Positions 1 through 7,575 of a stretch of DNA of 64,000 nucleotides are shown piece after piece (position 1 is the stretch's first letter; each line of letters opens with the position of its first letter). The notes under the pieces were generated by a model, which saw only the letters and a list, made by a program, of their open reading frames with translations, ran no database searches and was not told the DNA's origin. The position numbers and the translations under genes were made by a program. This stretch comes from Mycobacterium senriense (GTDB lineage: Bacteria; Actinomycetota; Actinomycetes; Mycobacteriales; Mycobacteriaceae): the NCBI RefSeq assembly GCF_019668465.1, contig NZ_AP024828.1, forward strand, positions 186,001 through 250,000. The letters are read 5' to 3'.

Positions 1-664
1 CGACCGCGAGGATGGGGATATCACCGACGCGATTGAACACGGTCGCAAGCAAGGCGCCACCGACGGCGAACCCGAACGCGACCGCAACCATGGACACGTT
101 CGACCGGGCGGCAAAGGTCGGGCGCTGACGTGGCAGGGAGTCGCCGATGCCCGTGTCGCCAGCCAGGGCGAGCCTAGGTGGCCGCCATGCTGCCTCCACG
201 CTGTTATGGAGCGCGACCAACTGGACCGCTACTCCGATGGTGGCAGCCAATACGCCGTATTGCACCAGCCGTATCCAACCGGCTCCGGCGATCGCGCCGA
301 CAATGACTGCCAACGCGGCGGCCAGGAAACCGGCGACCCATACCGTGCGAGAAGTCGTCCGGCGGCTAAAGACATAAGTGCCCTCCAGGGCCGTCAGCCG
401 ATCGACCTCGTGGCTGGCTGCCCACCGCTCGGCGGGGCGCGCCCATCGGCGATCTGGAAGGACCATCAAACATGCGAGCAGCAGCTCTGCCACGACGGTG
501 ATGGCCGCAGCGGCAATGTAGCGACCCGACTTCTCGAGCGCGACGATCGGAAATGACACGAATGTGAGGTAGATCGGCAGCGAGATGAAGAACGAAATCA
601 CGCCGCCCGCCCAGGTATACCGCGCCCCGTACCGATCCCAAGTCCACTGCCAGATGCGATCCAT
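1..664 (-). CDS. Multi-pass membrane protein, probable N-terminal sensor part of an adenylate/guanylate cyclase (3' end outside window)
   Basis: Reading leftwards from ATG at 662-664 the frame stays open to base 1, giving about 221 residues; the C-terminus lies beyond the window. The protein begins MDRIWQWTWDRYGARYTW. Hydrophobic stretches follow at about residues 20-40, 50-70, 105-125, 130-150 and 195-215, separated by short basic loops, so at least five membrane passes are visible. This layout and opening resemble mycobacterial class III cyclases that carry a six-helix membrane domain, a HAMP linker and a cyclase domain. The catalytic part is not in the window, so the cyclase assignment is inferred. 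An independent cyclase gene lies about 600 bp downstream in window coordinates. Confidence 0.5.
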   Translation of the reverse strand, partial: MDRIWQWTWDRYGARYTWAGGVISFFISLPIYLTFVSFPIVALEKSGRYIAAAAITVVAELLLACLMVLPDRRWARPAERWAASHEVDRLTALEGTYVFSRRTTSRTVWVAGFLAAALAVIVGAIAGAGWIRLVQYGVLAATIGVAVQLVALHNSVEAAWRPPRLALAGDTGIGDSLPRQRPTFAARSNVSMVAVAFGFAVGGALLATVFNRVGDIPILAV

Positions 665-741
665 GTCGGGAGATTAAGTCGTCGTTGGCCACGATGTGCG
701 GGAAAAGGGCCGCATCGGGTCGGCTGCGGCGTCGGGGCAGG

Positions 742-1206
742 ATGTCTCTCATGGTCGCCGCCTACCGCGCGCCTATGCGATCCCGCAACGATGCCGTCGA
801 GCCACAGGCCGCCATCGATCGCGCTCGGCGGCTCGGCGTGTGCGGGTTTGGCCAACTGGTGAGCCGGTCGGGCGAAGAGGAGCGGCTTGCCCATCGGGTC
901 GCCCGATTCGCCGACCTCGACGAAGGCTCGTTCGTGTGGACCCGCGACACCCACGGGTGGTTCTGGCTGGGCCGCATCTCCGGGCCTTACGTCTGCGACG
1001 CCGACGAAGCCGCTGCAGCGGTGGATTTGGTGCACATACGACCCTGCGAGTGGCTGTCCATGCCAATCCTGGAACACGATGCGCCGACCGCCGTCGTCGC
1101 CACATTCGGTCGGGGTGGACGGAACTTTCAAGAAATCCACCACCCCTCGATTGGCGTTCAGACACAACGGATTTGGGATGCGCGCACTCAGGTGGGAGAG
1201 AGCTAA
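742..1206 (+). CDS. Conserved hypothetical protein, possible PUA/EVE-like fold
   Basis: This 154-residue protein has no recognised catalytic motif. A central block around residues 55-110 (FVWTRDTHGWFWLGRISGPY, then VDLVHIRPCEW) has the pattern of PUA/EVE-like and restriction-associated domains: an aromatic-rich strand, a G-x-I-x-G-Y turn and a V-R-x-C-x-W strand. Such folds bind modified nucleotides or RNA. The assignment is by pattern only. The start at 742 follows GGGGCAGG closely; in-frame ATGs at 685, 751 and 775 are alternatives. The gene is divergent from the membrane protein at 1-664 and convergent with the cyclase at 1281-2609. Confidence 0.5.
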   Translation: MSLMVAAYRAPMRSRNDAVEPQAAIDRARRLGVCGFGQLVSRSGEEERLAHRVARFADLDEGSFVWTRDTHGWFWLGRISGPYVCDADEAAAAVDLVHIRPCEWLSMPILEHDAPTAVVATFGRGGRNFQEIHHPSIGVQTQRIWDARTQVGES

Positions 1207-1280
1207 TGCGCTGCGGGGCGCGCGCCGCTGAAGCAGGCGCCGGTGGAGCTCCTGTACGTCTCGTGAATTAGGCCTACCCG

Positions 1281-2609
1281 TCAAGCTTCGACGGCGAACA
1301 ACGCCCACTCGCCCGTCACGCCCTTGAGAACGTGCTCGCCGCGAGCGGCGAACTTGAGGCCCGACCCGGCGACCAGGTCGATGACGATGCGCGAAACGAG
1401 CACCTCGCCGGCCCCGGCCGCTGCCGCCACACGCGCTGCGATGTGGACGGCGATGCCGCTGATGTCGTCGTCCCGCAACTCGACCTCACCCGTGTGTACC
1501 CCGGCCCGCACCTCGAGGCCCAGGCTGCGCATTACGTCACGGATCGCCATGGCGCACCGGATGGCGCGGGCGGGCCCGTCGAACCGGGCGAGGAAGCCGT
1601 CGCCCGTCGTGTTGACCTCACAACCCTGGAACCGTGCGAGCTGGCGCCGTACTTGGACGTCGTGCCTGCCGAGCAGCTCCTTCCATCGCTGATCGCCAAG
1701 CTCTACCGCCCGCTTCGTGGAGTCGACGATGTCGGTGAACAACACCGTGGCCAGGACGCGCTCGACCGCCGGCTTCGGGCGGACGCCGGTGAGGAACTCC
1801 TCGACCTCGTCGAGCAGGGCATCGGCGTCGCCCGTAAAGAACAGATGGTCGGCGCCGTCGATCTCGACGAACTTGGCCCCGGCGATGCGGTCGGCGACGT
1901 AGCGGCCCATCTCGCACCTCACCATCCGGTCGTCGCGCCGGTGCACCACGAGCGTCGGCGCCTGGATCGCGGGCAGCACGTCACGGATGTCCAGGTGCGG
2001 ATAGAGCGCGAAGATGTTGCGGACCATGCCCGGGCTGGCGGCCACGCGCTGCAACCGCGCCCACCACCGCCGGAAATCGGCGTCGCCCCGCCGACTCGGA
2101 GCCCATGCACCCAATCCGACGCCTTCACCCCAGCCGGTCGCACTCACCTCGACCAACGCCGACAGCTGCTCCTCGGTGACGCCGAGCGGGTAGTCAGTCG
2201 TTCGGAGCAGGCGGGAGAACGAGCCATATAGGACAAGCGCATCCACGCGATCTGGATGGCCGGCCGCTGTCAGCATCGCCATCGTGCCACCCTCCGAAAC
2301 GCCCACAAGGTCGGCGCGTTTACATCCGGCCGCGTCCATGACGGCGCGCAGGTCATCGACGGACTCTTCCAACGTCGGCGCGTGCATTACCGGATCCGAG
2401 AGACCGGTGCCCCGCTTGTCAAAGGTGACGACGCGACGAAAGGACGCGAGCCGCGAGTAGAAGTGAACGACCGACGGCTCCTCCAACATGATGTCGAGGT
2501 GCGAGATGAAGCCGGGCGCGACAACGAGGTCGGGCCCGTCTCCGGTCACCGAGAACGCGATGTTGAGGCCACCGCTCTGGGCGTAGTGAATGTCCGGCGG
2601 GACGTTCAT
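1281..2609 (-). CDS. Alpha/beta-hydrolase fused to class III adenylate cyclase (LipJ/Rv1900c-like)
   Basis: This is a 442-residue two-domain protein. Residues about 1-275 form an alpha/beta hydrolase: oxyanion region around VVAPGF, nucleophile elbow GVSEGG with serine, and a late histidine in DGADHLFF. Residues about 285-440 form a nucleotide cyclase domain with both metal-binding aspartates (LFTDIVDST and TTGDGFLARF) and the arginine of AARVAAAAG. It would make cAMP in the cytoplasm, with the hydrolase domain as a possible regulatory module. The same architecture and length are known in M. tuberculosis Rv1900c (LipJ). The substrate-specifying lysine position reads Asn (GCEVNTTGDG) and the N-x3-R motif reads His (AVHIAARV), so activity may be atypical. 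Confidence 0.88.
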   Translation of the reverse strand: MNVPPDIHYAQSGGLNIAFSVTGDGPDLVVAPGFISHLDIMLEEPSVVHFYSRLASFRRVVTFDKRGTGLSDPVMHAPTLEESVDDLRAVMDAAGCKRADLVGVSEGGTMAMLTAAGHPDRVDALVLYGSFSRLLRTTDYPLGVTEEQLSALVEVSATGWGEGVGLGAWAPSRRGDADFRRWWARLQRVAASPGMVRNIFALYPHLDIRDVLPAIQAPTLVVHRRDDRMVRCEMGRYVADRIAGAKFVEIDGADHLFFTGDADALLDEVEEFLTGVRPKPAVERVLATVLFTDIVDSTKRAVELGDQRWKELLGRHDVQVRRQLARFQGCEVNTTGDGFLARFDGPARAIRCAMAIRDVMRSLGLEVRAGVHTGEVELRDDDISGIAVHIAARVAAAAGAGEVLVSRIVIDLVAGSGLKFAARGEHVLKGVTGEWALFAVEA

Positions 2610-2706
2610 GGTCGAACCTTACGCCGCGCGGGCCATGCCAAGAGCCACTTGACGGTCGAAACAGCGGCGCACAAATCGGGCTGCGGAAACAGCTACGGTG
2701 CATTGC

Positions 2707-3075
2707 ATGCGTCGTGTGGACTACGTCATTCACTATGTCGAGTCGCTGCGCCGGTCGGTGGCGTTTTACCGGGACGTGATCGGGCTTCGGGTGCGGATTG
2801 AGGGCGACGGCTATGTCGAGTTCGAAATGGAGAACACGAAGTTCTCGCTTTTCGAACGCGCGAAGCTGCCCGAGCTCATCGGTCGCGAGGGCGGCGACCC
2901 GCCCTGCGGTGAGATCGGTTTCCTGATCGACGACGTCGATGCGGAAGCAGCACGGTTGCGCGGACTCGGGGTCGACATCCTGAGCGGACCAGTGGATCGA
3001 CCATGGCACGAGAGGACGCTGCACATCGCCGACCCCGACGGCAACATCATCGAATTCGCGCAGAAGCTGCGGTGA
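2707..3075 (+). CDS. VOC-family (glyoxalase/dioxygenase-fold) protein
   Basis: This 122-residue protein is a single vicinal-oxygen-chelate unit with two beta-alpha-beta-beta-beta modules. The first runs from VDYVIHYVES through FYRDVIGLRV to EFEMENTKFSLF; the second from EIGFLIDDVDAEAARL to LHIADPDGNIIEFAQ, where H and E are likely metal ligands. ATG at 2707 is preferred; an in-frame GTG at 2698 would add three residues. Its TGA overlaps the GTG start of the kinase-MurQ gene (GTGA at 3072-3075), so the two are probably translationally coupled. A role beside MurNAc degradation is inferred from position only; the substrate is unknown. Confidence 0.8.
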   Translation: MRRVDYVIHYVESLRRSVAFYRDVIGLRVRIEGDGYVEFEMENTKFSLFERAKLPELIGREGGDPPCGEIGFLIDDVDAEAARLRGLGVDILSGPVDRPWHERTLHIADPDGNIIEFAQKLR

Positions 3076-4781
3076 TCCTCGCCGTCGACCTCGGTAAGAC
3101 GTCCTGCCGGGCCGCGGCAGACGGCCGCAGGGCCGAGGGCGCGGGCGCGCCGGGGCTCGCGACGCCCGGCGGCGTTCGGGCCGCGGAGGCGGCGATCCTG
3201 GCCGTCGCGCGCGAGTTCGGCCCGGTCGACGAGGTGATCGTCGGCGCGGCCGGCGCGCTCGCGGCGCCGGACGCAACGCGCGCGCTGGGCGATGCGCTGC
3301 TGAAATCGCTTCGGGCGCAACGCGTCGCCGTGACCAGTGACGCGGTGATCGCGCACGCGGGCGCGCTGAACGGGCAGCCGGGCGTCGTGCTGATTGTGGG
3401 CACCGGTGTCGTGGCGCTCGCCATCGACGCGAACGGCGCGCTACGTACCGCCGACGGTTGGGGCCCCTGGCTGGGCGACGAGGGCGGCGGCGCGTGGATC
3501 GGCGCCGCCGGGCTACGCGCGGCGTTGCGCGCTCACGACGGCCGCGGACCGTCCACCACGCTGCTCGACGCCGCCCGCGCCCGCTTCGGCGCGCCGGAGA
3601 GCTGGTCCGCGCAGCTCACCGGTGCCGCGGGGCTCGCGTCGTTCACGCCGGACGTATTCGCCGCGCATGGTGACGCCGCGGCGCTGGCGATCATCAGCGC
3701 CGCCGCCGAGGCGCTCGCCGCGACCGCCCGTGCGGCCGGGGATGGCTCGGTGGCGATGGTCGGCGGACTGGCCGGAGTCCAGGCGCTGCGCGCGCAGCTC
3801 GACCTCATCCCAGCCGCCGGCGACGCGCTCGACGGCGCGCTGCAACTACGGAAGATCCACGAGCCGTATGTGCTTCGCGTGCAGGAGGATTCGAAAGCCG
3901 TTGTCCCGCAAGGGCTCGATGCGCTCGCCACCGAGGCGGTGCGGCCAGACCTTGACGATCTCGATGCGCGCCCCATCGCCGAGGTCGTCGCGCTGCTCGT
4001 TGCCGCCGAAGGCGATGCGCACGGCGCGGTGGCGGCGGCGGTCCCGTGGATCGCGGCGGCGGCCGAGGCGATCGCCGCGCGGCTCGAGCGCGGCGGCCGC
4101 CTGGTCTACGCCGGCGCCGGAACGCCGGGGCGGCTCGGGGTGCTCGACGCGGCCGAGTGCGCGCCGACCTTCGGCACCGACCTGGTGCGCGGCGTCATCG
4201 CCGGCGGACCGGCGGCGCTGACCGAGGCGATCGAGGGCGCCGAAGACGCGTTCGATCCCGCCGATCTCGCGGACCTGACCGCCGCCGACGCGCTTGTCGG
4301 GATCACGGCGTCGGGCCGCACGCCGTATGTGCTCGGGGCGCTTGAGCACGCGCGCGCGGCGGGCGCCCTGACCGTCGCGATCGTCAACAACCCGGGCACC
4401 GAGGCGTCCGCCGACGTGGTGATCGAACTGTTGACCGGGCCCGAGGTGCTCGCCGGCTCCACGCGGCTGACCGCGGGCACAGCCCAGAAGGTGGTGCTCA
4501 ACGCGCTCTCGACGAGCGTGATGATCGCGCTCGGCAAGGCGTACGGACCGCGGATGGTCGACGTGCGCGCCACCAATGCGAAGGTGCGCCGCCGGGCGGT
4601 GCGCATCGTCCGCGACGCGGCCGGCGTCGACGAGGAGGCCGCGACCGCCGCACTCGCCGCCGCCGGCGGTCACGCCAAGACCGCGATCGTGGCGCTGCTC
4701 GCGGGCGTCGACGCGGCCGAGGCCGCCGCCCGGCTCGACCGGGCCCGCGGACGCGTGCGCGACGCCCTCGGCGGGACATGA
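3072..4781 (+). CDS. murQ: Bifunctional BadF-type amino-sugar kinase / N-acetylmuramic acid 6-phosphate etherase (MurQ)
   Basis: This 569-residue fusion starts at GTG 3072, overlapping the upstream stop. Residues about 1-270 are a BadF/BcrA-type ATPase (the fold of MurK and GlcNAc kinases): phosphate-binding VDLGKTS near the start, IVGTGVVAL around residue 110 and WLGDEGGGAWIG around 132. Residues about 287-569 are a SIS-fold MurQ: GAGTPGRLG near 346, catalytic glutamates in AAECAPTFG (about 360) and EGAEDAF (about 387), and the conserved MVDVRATNAKVRRRA near 500. The fusion should phosphorylate MurNAc and then remove D-lactate, giving GlcNAc-6-phosphate in the cytosol. The SIS motif has Pro where MurQ usually has Ser (GAGTSGRLG). 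Codon use is strongly GCG/CGC-rich compared with neighbours, suggesting transfer. Confidence 0.88.
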   Translation: MILAVDLGKTSCRAAADGRRAEGAGAPGLATPGGVRAAEAAILAVAREFGPVDEVIVGAAGALAAPDATRALGDALLKSLRAQRVAVTSDAVIAHAGALNGQPGVVLIVGTGVVALAIDANGALRTADGWGPWLGDEGGGAWIGAAGLRAALRAHDGRGPSTTLLDAARARFGAPESWSAQLTGAAGLASFTPDVFAAHGDAAALAIISAAAEALAATARAAGDGSVAMVGGLAGVQALRAQLDLIPAAGDALDGALQLRKIHEPYVLRVQEDSKAVVPQGLDALATEAVRPDLDDLDARPIAEVVALLVAAEGDAHGAVAAAVPWIAAAAEAIAARLERGGRLVYAGAGTPGRLGVLDAAECAPTFGTDLVRGVIAGGPAALTEAIEGAEDAFDPADLADLTAADALVGITASGRTPYVLGALEHARAAGALTVAIVNNPGTEASADVVIELLTGPEVLAGSTRLTAGTAQKVVLNALSTSVMIALGKAYGPRMVDVRATNAKVRRRAVRIVRDAAGVDEEAATAALAAAGGHAKTAIVALLAGVDAAEAAARLDRARGRVRDALGGT

Positions 4782-5621
4782 ATGAAGATGTCCCCGGGCC
4801 GGCGTCACGCCCGTATCGTGAGGACCGTGTGCGAGCCAGCATGTGGCCGGCCATCTCCTGTCAGCCGCCGTCGGCTGCTGATGGCGGCCGGCGCGGGTGT
4901 GGCGTCCCTGGTCGGCGGCTGCTCGAGTGCGACGCGAACGGACTCTGCCTCGGTGTCTGAGACCCACCCGAAGCTACGTTTGCCTTCGGCTCCTCCCCCG
5001 ACGCCGACAATCAGTGCAAGCCTGACCGCTGCGACTCCGGCACTGTTGCTATGCCGGGACGCCTGGGGGGCGCGACCGGCCCGCTCCGGAGGGAAGCGCC
5101 ACACCATCACCCGGATGACCCTCCACCACGAGGCCGTCGTCCTTGGCGAAAATCGCAATGCCCCAAGCCATCTCAGACAGGATCAGCGATACCACCAGGA
5201 CCAGCACGGGTGGATCGACATCGCCTATCACGTCGGCGTCGACCGCAATGGCAACATCTATGAACTGCGGAGCACCGAGTTCGCCGGCGACACCGCGACT
5301 GACTACGACACGACGGGCCATTTCCTGGTCCTCTGCGAAGGAGACTTCGATCAGGAGGCCGTGCCGGAGGCCCAGCTGCAGGGAGCAGCTCGCGCGTTCG
5401 CATGGGCGGCTCAGAATTTTCACATTGCGACCGACACACTGGCGGGCCATCGGGACCTGGCCCAAACCTCTTGCCCCGGTGGAAACCTGTACGCCCATAT
5501 TTCCTCGGGCGACCTCAAGCGCCGCATTGACGACCTCCTCGGCGCAGGCGGAGTGGACCTCCAGCGCTTCTGCGGTCCTGACGCGGCCGCAAAAGTCGCG
5601 TCAATCGAGGCCGGCGACTGA
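4782..5621 (+). CDS. Tat-exported lipoprotein N-acetylmuramoyl-L-alanine amidase (PGRP-like)
   Basis: This 279-residue protein starts immediately after the MurQ stop codon (4779-4781), indicating an operon. A twin-arginine motif SRRRLLM at residues 28-34 precedes a hydrophobic stretch ending in LVGGC, a lipobox with Cys47, so it is probably a Tat-exported lipoprotein. The mature part is an Amidase_2/PGRP domain: CRDAWGARP near residue 91, zinc-ligand TLHHEA near 113-117, an AYHVGVDRNG strand, and AGHRDLAQTSCPGG supplying the remaining His and Cys ligands. It should cleave the bond between MurNAc and L-Ala in peptidoglycan at the cell surface. Next to the kinase-MurQ fusion it would supply MurNAc fragments for salvage. 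The long N-terminal extension before the Tat motif leaves the exact start open. Confidence 0.87.
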   Translation: MKMSPGRRHARIVRTVCEPACGRPSPVSRRRLLMAAGAGVASLVGGCSSATRTDSASVSETHPKLRLPSAPPPTPTISASLTAATPALLLCRDAWGARPARSGGKRHTITRMTLHHEAVVLGENRNAPSHLRQDQRYHQDQHGWIDIAYHVGVDRNGNIYELRSTEFAGDTATDYDTTGHFLVLCEGDFDQEAVPEAQLQGAARAFAWAAQNFHIATDTLAGHRDLAQTSCPGGNLYAHISSGDLKRRIDDLLGAGGVDLQRFCGPDAAAKVASIEAGD

Positions 5622-5640
5622 CCGGTTGGGCCCAAGCCAG

Positions 5641-6051
5641 TCAACGTGTGACGCGTAGTCCCTTTCGCTCCTCAAGCTCCTCTTCGGTAACACGTTCGAG
5701 CATCGGTTGCCCGGGCACGCAGAACAATGTGAGGACGAAGCTACAAGGAATGTCAGTCCGGTTGTTAGCGTTTTGATAGTGGATTACGTCGCCGCCGAGC
5801 CCCCAGAACGCGTCTCCGGCACGGAGGACGCGTGGCGCCTCACCCTCGAGTTCGAACAACATTTCACCGTCGATCATGTAGCCGAATCCCGGACCGCCAG
5901 GAAGGCGATGTGGTGGGTAACCGACAGCGCCCGGTGGAAGGTTGATAAGAACAGTCATCACGTGGGCATTTTCAGGAAGAGACGGTGACCGTACTTCCTG
6001 CAGCACTGTAATTGTCGATTTCGATTCGGAGTCAGTCGTATCCCGCAACAT
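5641..6051 (-). CDS. Cupin-domain protein
   Basis: This 136-residue protein is a single cupin barrel. The first motif region reads LPPGAVGYPPHRLPGGPGFGYMIDGEM and the second RAGDAFWGLGGDVIHYQNA, with a histidine in each as a likely metal ligand. The first motif is weaker than the classical HxHx3-4E. It is the last gene of a four-gene minus-strand run (SDR, cupin, NAD-binding protein, this cupin) with gaps of 49-89 bp. A role in small-molecule metabolism or sensing together with those enzymes is inferred from position. It converges with the amidase gene, 19 bp away. Confidence 0.7.
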   Translation of the reverse strand: MLRDTTDSESKSTITVLQEVRSPSLPENAHVMTVLINLPPGAVGYPPHRLPGGPGFGYMIDGEMLFELEGEAPRVLRAGDAFWGLGGDVIHYQNANNRTDIPCSFVLTLFCVPGQPMLERVTEEELEERKGLRVTR

Positions 6052-6100
6052 TCGTTATCCTCCTGGTGGGACTGGGATCACTTGAGTCCCATTCGATTTC

Positions 6101-6859
6101 CTACCTGCCGCGGCTGGAGTATGCGTCGATCCAGTCGGAGTATCGAGTAGTGAAGATGGTGGCGTTCTCGTCGGGTTCGAGGCTGTGATCGTCGATCACC
6201 GCACCGAAGTATGGCGCCTCGGCGTCGGTCACGACCTCACGTTGATCACCGATGGCGGCAAGGCCCATGCGGACAAAGTCGTCCATCCCGAGTGCCTCGG
6301 GTCCGGCGATCTCCGTTACTCCGTTGATAGGCGGCCCTACAGCCGCGCGCGCGACGGCGGTGGCGACATCGTCGGCGGCGATAGGACGGAACAAAGCGTG
6401 CGGCAACCTGACAATGTCTCCCTCTGTCGCGGAATCGGCCAAGCCGACCGCGAATTCGTAGAAGGGAGTTGCTCGCACGATCGAATACGGCCGGCCCGAT
6501 TCCTTGATCAGGTTCTCCTGAGCTGCTTTCGCAGTGTTGTAGCCGCTATCTGGCATGACCTGCGCGCCCACCACGGACAACGCGACGTGGTGTTTGACTC
6601 CCGCTTCCCGTTCAGCAGAAAGGAGATTCGTTGTCGTGGTAGTGAAGAAGTGCATTACGGGTTCATCGTCGAACAATGGTGAATCGGCGACGTCGACCAG
6701 GACATCCGCACCAGCGACAGCGGTGGCGAGACCTTCACCGGTGAGTGAATCGACACCTGATCGGCGTGAGGCGGGGACCACGTCGTGTCCCTGCGCGCTG
6801 AGCTTGGACGCGACTTTCGAGCCGATCAGACCACGCCCACCCATGACTACGATCTTCAT
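6101..6859 (-). CDS. NAD(P)-binding NmrA/SDR-a-like protein
   Basis: This 252-residue protein opens with the Rossmann motif GGRGLIGSKVA (G-x-x-G-x-x-G) and continues in the pattern of atypical extended SDR/NmrA proteins: VLVDVADSPLFDDE, a VKHHVALSVVGA strand and helix, then SIVRATPFYEF. It lacks a clear Y-x3-K catalytic pair; the conserved region has SGYNTAKAAQE, where Y-N-T-A-K fits Y-x3-K only loosely. It could be an oxidoreductase on a small carbonyl compound or a redox sensor. It lies between two cupin genes on the minus strand, with a notably AT-rich 57-bp spacer upstream. Confidence 0.75.
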   Translation of the reverse strand: MKIVVMGGRGLIGSKVASKLSAQGHDVVPASRRSGVDSLTGEGLATAVAGADVLVDVADSPLFDDEPVMHFFTTTTTNLLSAEREAGVKHHVALSVVGAQVMPDSGYNTAKAAQENLIKESGRPYSIVRATPFYEFAVGLADSATEGDIVRLPHALFRPIAADDVATAVARAAVGPPINGVTEIAGPEALGMDDFVRMGLAAIGDQREVVTDAEAPYFGAVIDDHSLEPDENATIFTTRYSDWIDAYSSRGR

Positions 6860-6916
6860 GATGAACCCTTCAAAGTTGCTTGTTATAAAGGGATTTTGGA
6901 CCTTAACGGTTCACTA

Positions 6917-7486
6917 TCAAATAGGTTCACCGGGGAATTTCAGGTCGAAGCGTCTGCATAGTTCGGGGACACTGTCGACATCCATCTCCAGTTCGTACCG
7001 CGCACAGAGTTCATCAAGGGCCGCTGTCGATACCTTGTCCACACCGCCGAGGTCAGAAAGCTCGTCGAAGAATTGCTCAAATCCTGCGGGCGAAATGATT
7101 TCAAGGATGCGGGCCGGCTCATCGCCCGCGTTCCAGAACGTATGCCATTGGCCCCGCGGCTTGAAAATGAAGTCGCCGGGTAGGCCGTAGAGCACCTCAT
7201 CGCCAAGCAAAGCGCCCACGCGTCCCTCGATGATCCAGCTGTACTCATCTTCGTTGTGGTGGCGATGAAGCGGCGAGGCTAGCGCTCTGGGCGACATCGG
7301 ATGCTCGAGGACCGAGAAGCGTCCTTGCGCGTGAGCCCAATCGACGATGTGGCGGACACCGACCGTCCCAAGGAACACCGACTTGCCCTCGGTGCGGCCG
7401 ACGGACTTGGCCGGCGGGCCGCCTGGCCTCAAGATGTCGTCTGTCGCGCGGGCTGCGGCCGGGTGCTTGTTGTATTCGCGTGACAC
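6917..7486 (-). CDS. Cupin-domain protein with intact metal motif
   Basis: This 189-residue protein has a full cupin signature near the centre: PLHRHHNEDEYSWIIEG (HxH, then Glu) and, about 30 residues later, PRGQWHTFWNAG supplying the last His. After the barrel a helical C-terminal part of about 65 residues (FFDELSDLGGVDKVSTAALDE and onward) follows. Such single-domain cupins include quercetin- and aromatic-type dioxygenases and isomerases; the substrate is unknown. It is the second gene of the minus-strand cluster, downstream of the SDR with an 89-bp spacer. Confidence 0.78.
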   Translation of the reverse strand: MSREYNKHPAAARATDDILRPGGPPAKSVGRTEGKSVFLGTVGVRHIVDWAHAQGRFSVLEHPMSPRALASPLHRHHNEDEYSWIIEGRVGALLGDEVLYGLPGDFIFKPRGQWHTFWNAGDEPARILEIISPAGFEQFFDELSDLGGVDKVSTAALDELCARYELEMDVDSVPELCRRFDLKFPGEPI

Positions 7487-7575
7487 TAATGCTCCTTAGC
7501 TGGGTGCGCGGCCTATTAGTTTGCGCAACACAGTTTTTCGATCCAGCTTGCTACCGGCAGCGGACCTTCATCGGG

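Noticed and set aside
3846..4967. Minus-strand open frame of 373 codons opposite the MurQ domain
   Set aside because: The plus-strand MurQ motifs are unambiguous; the antisense frame shows none.
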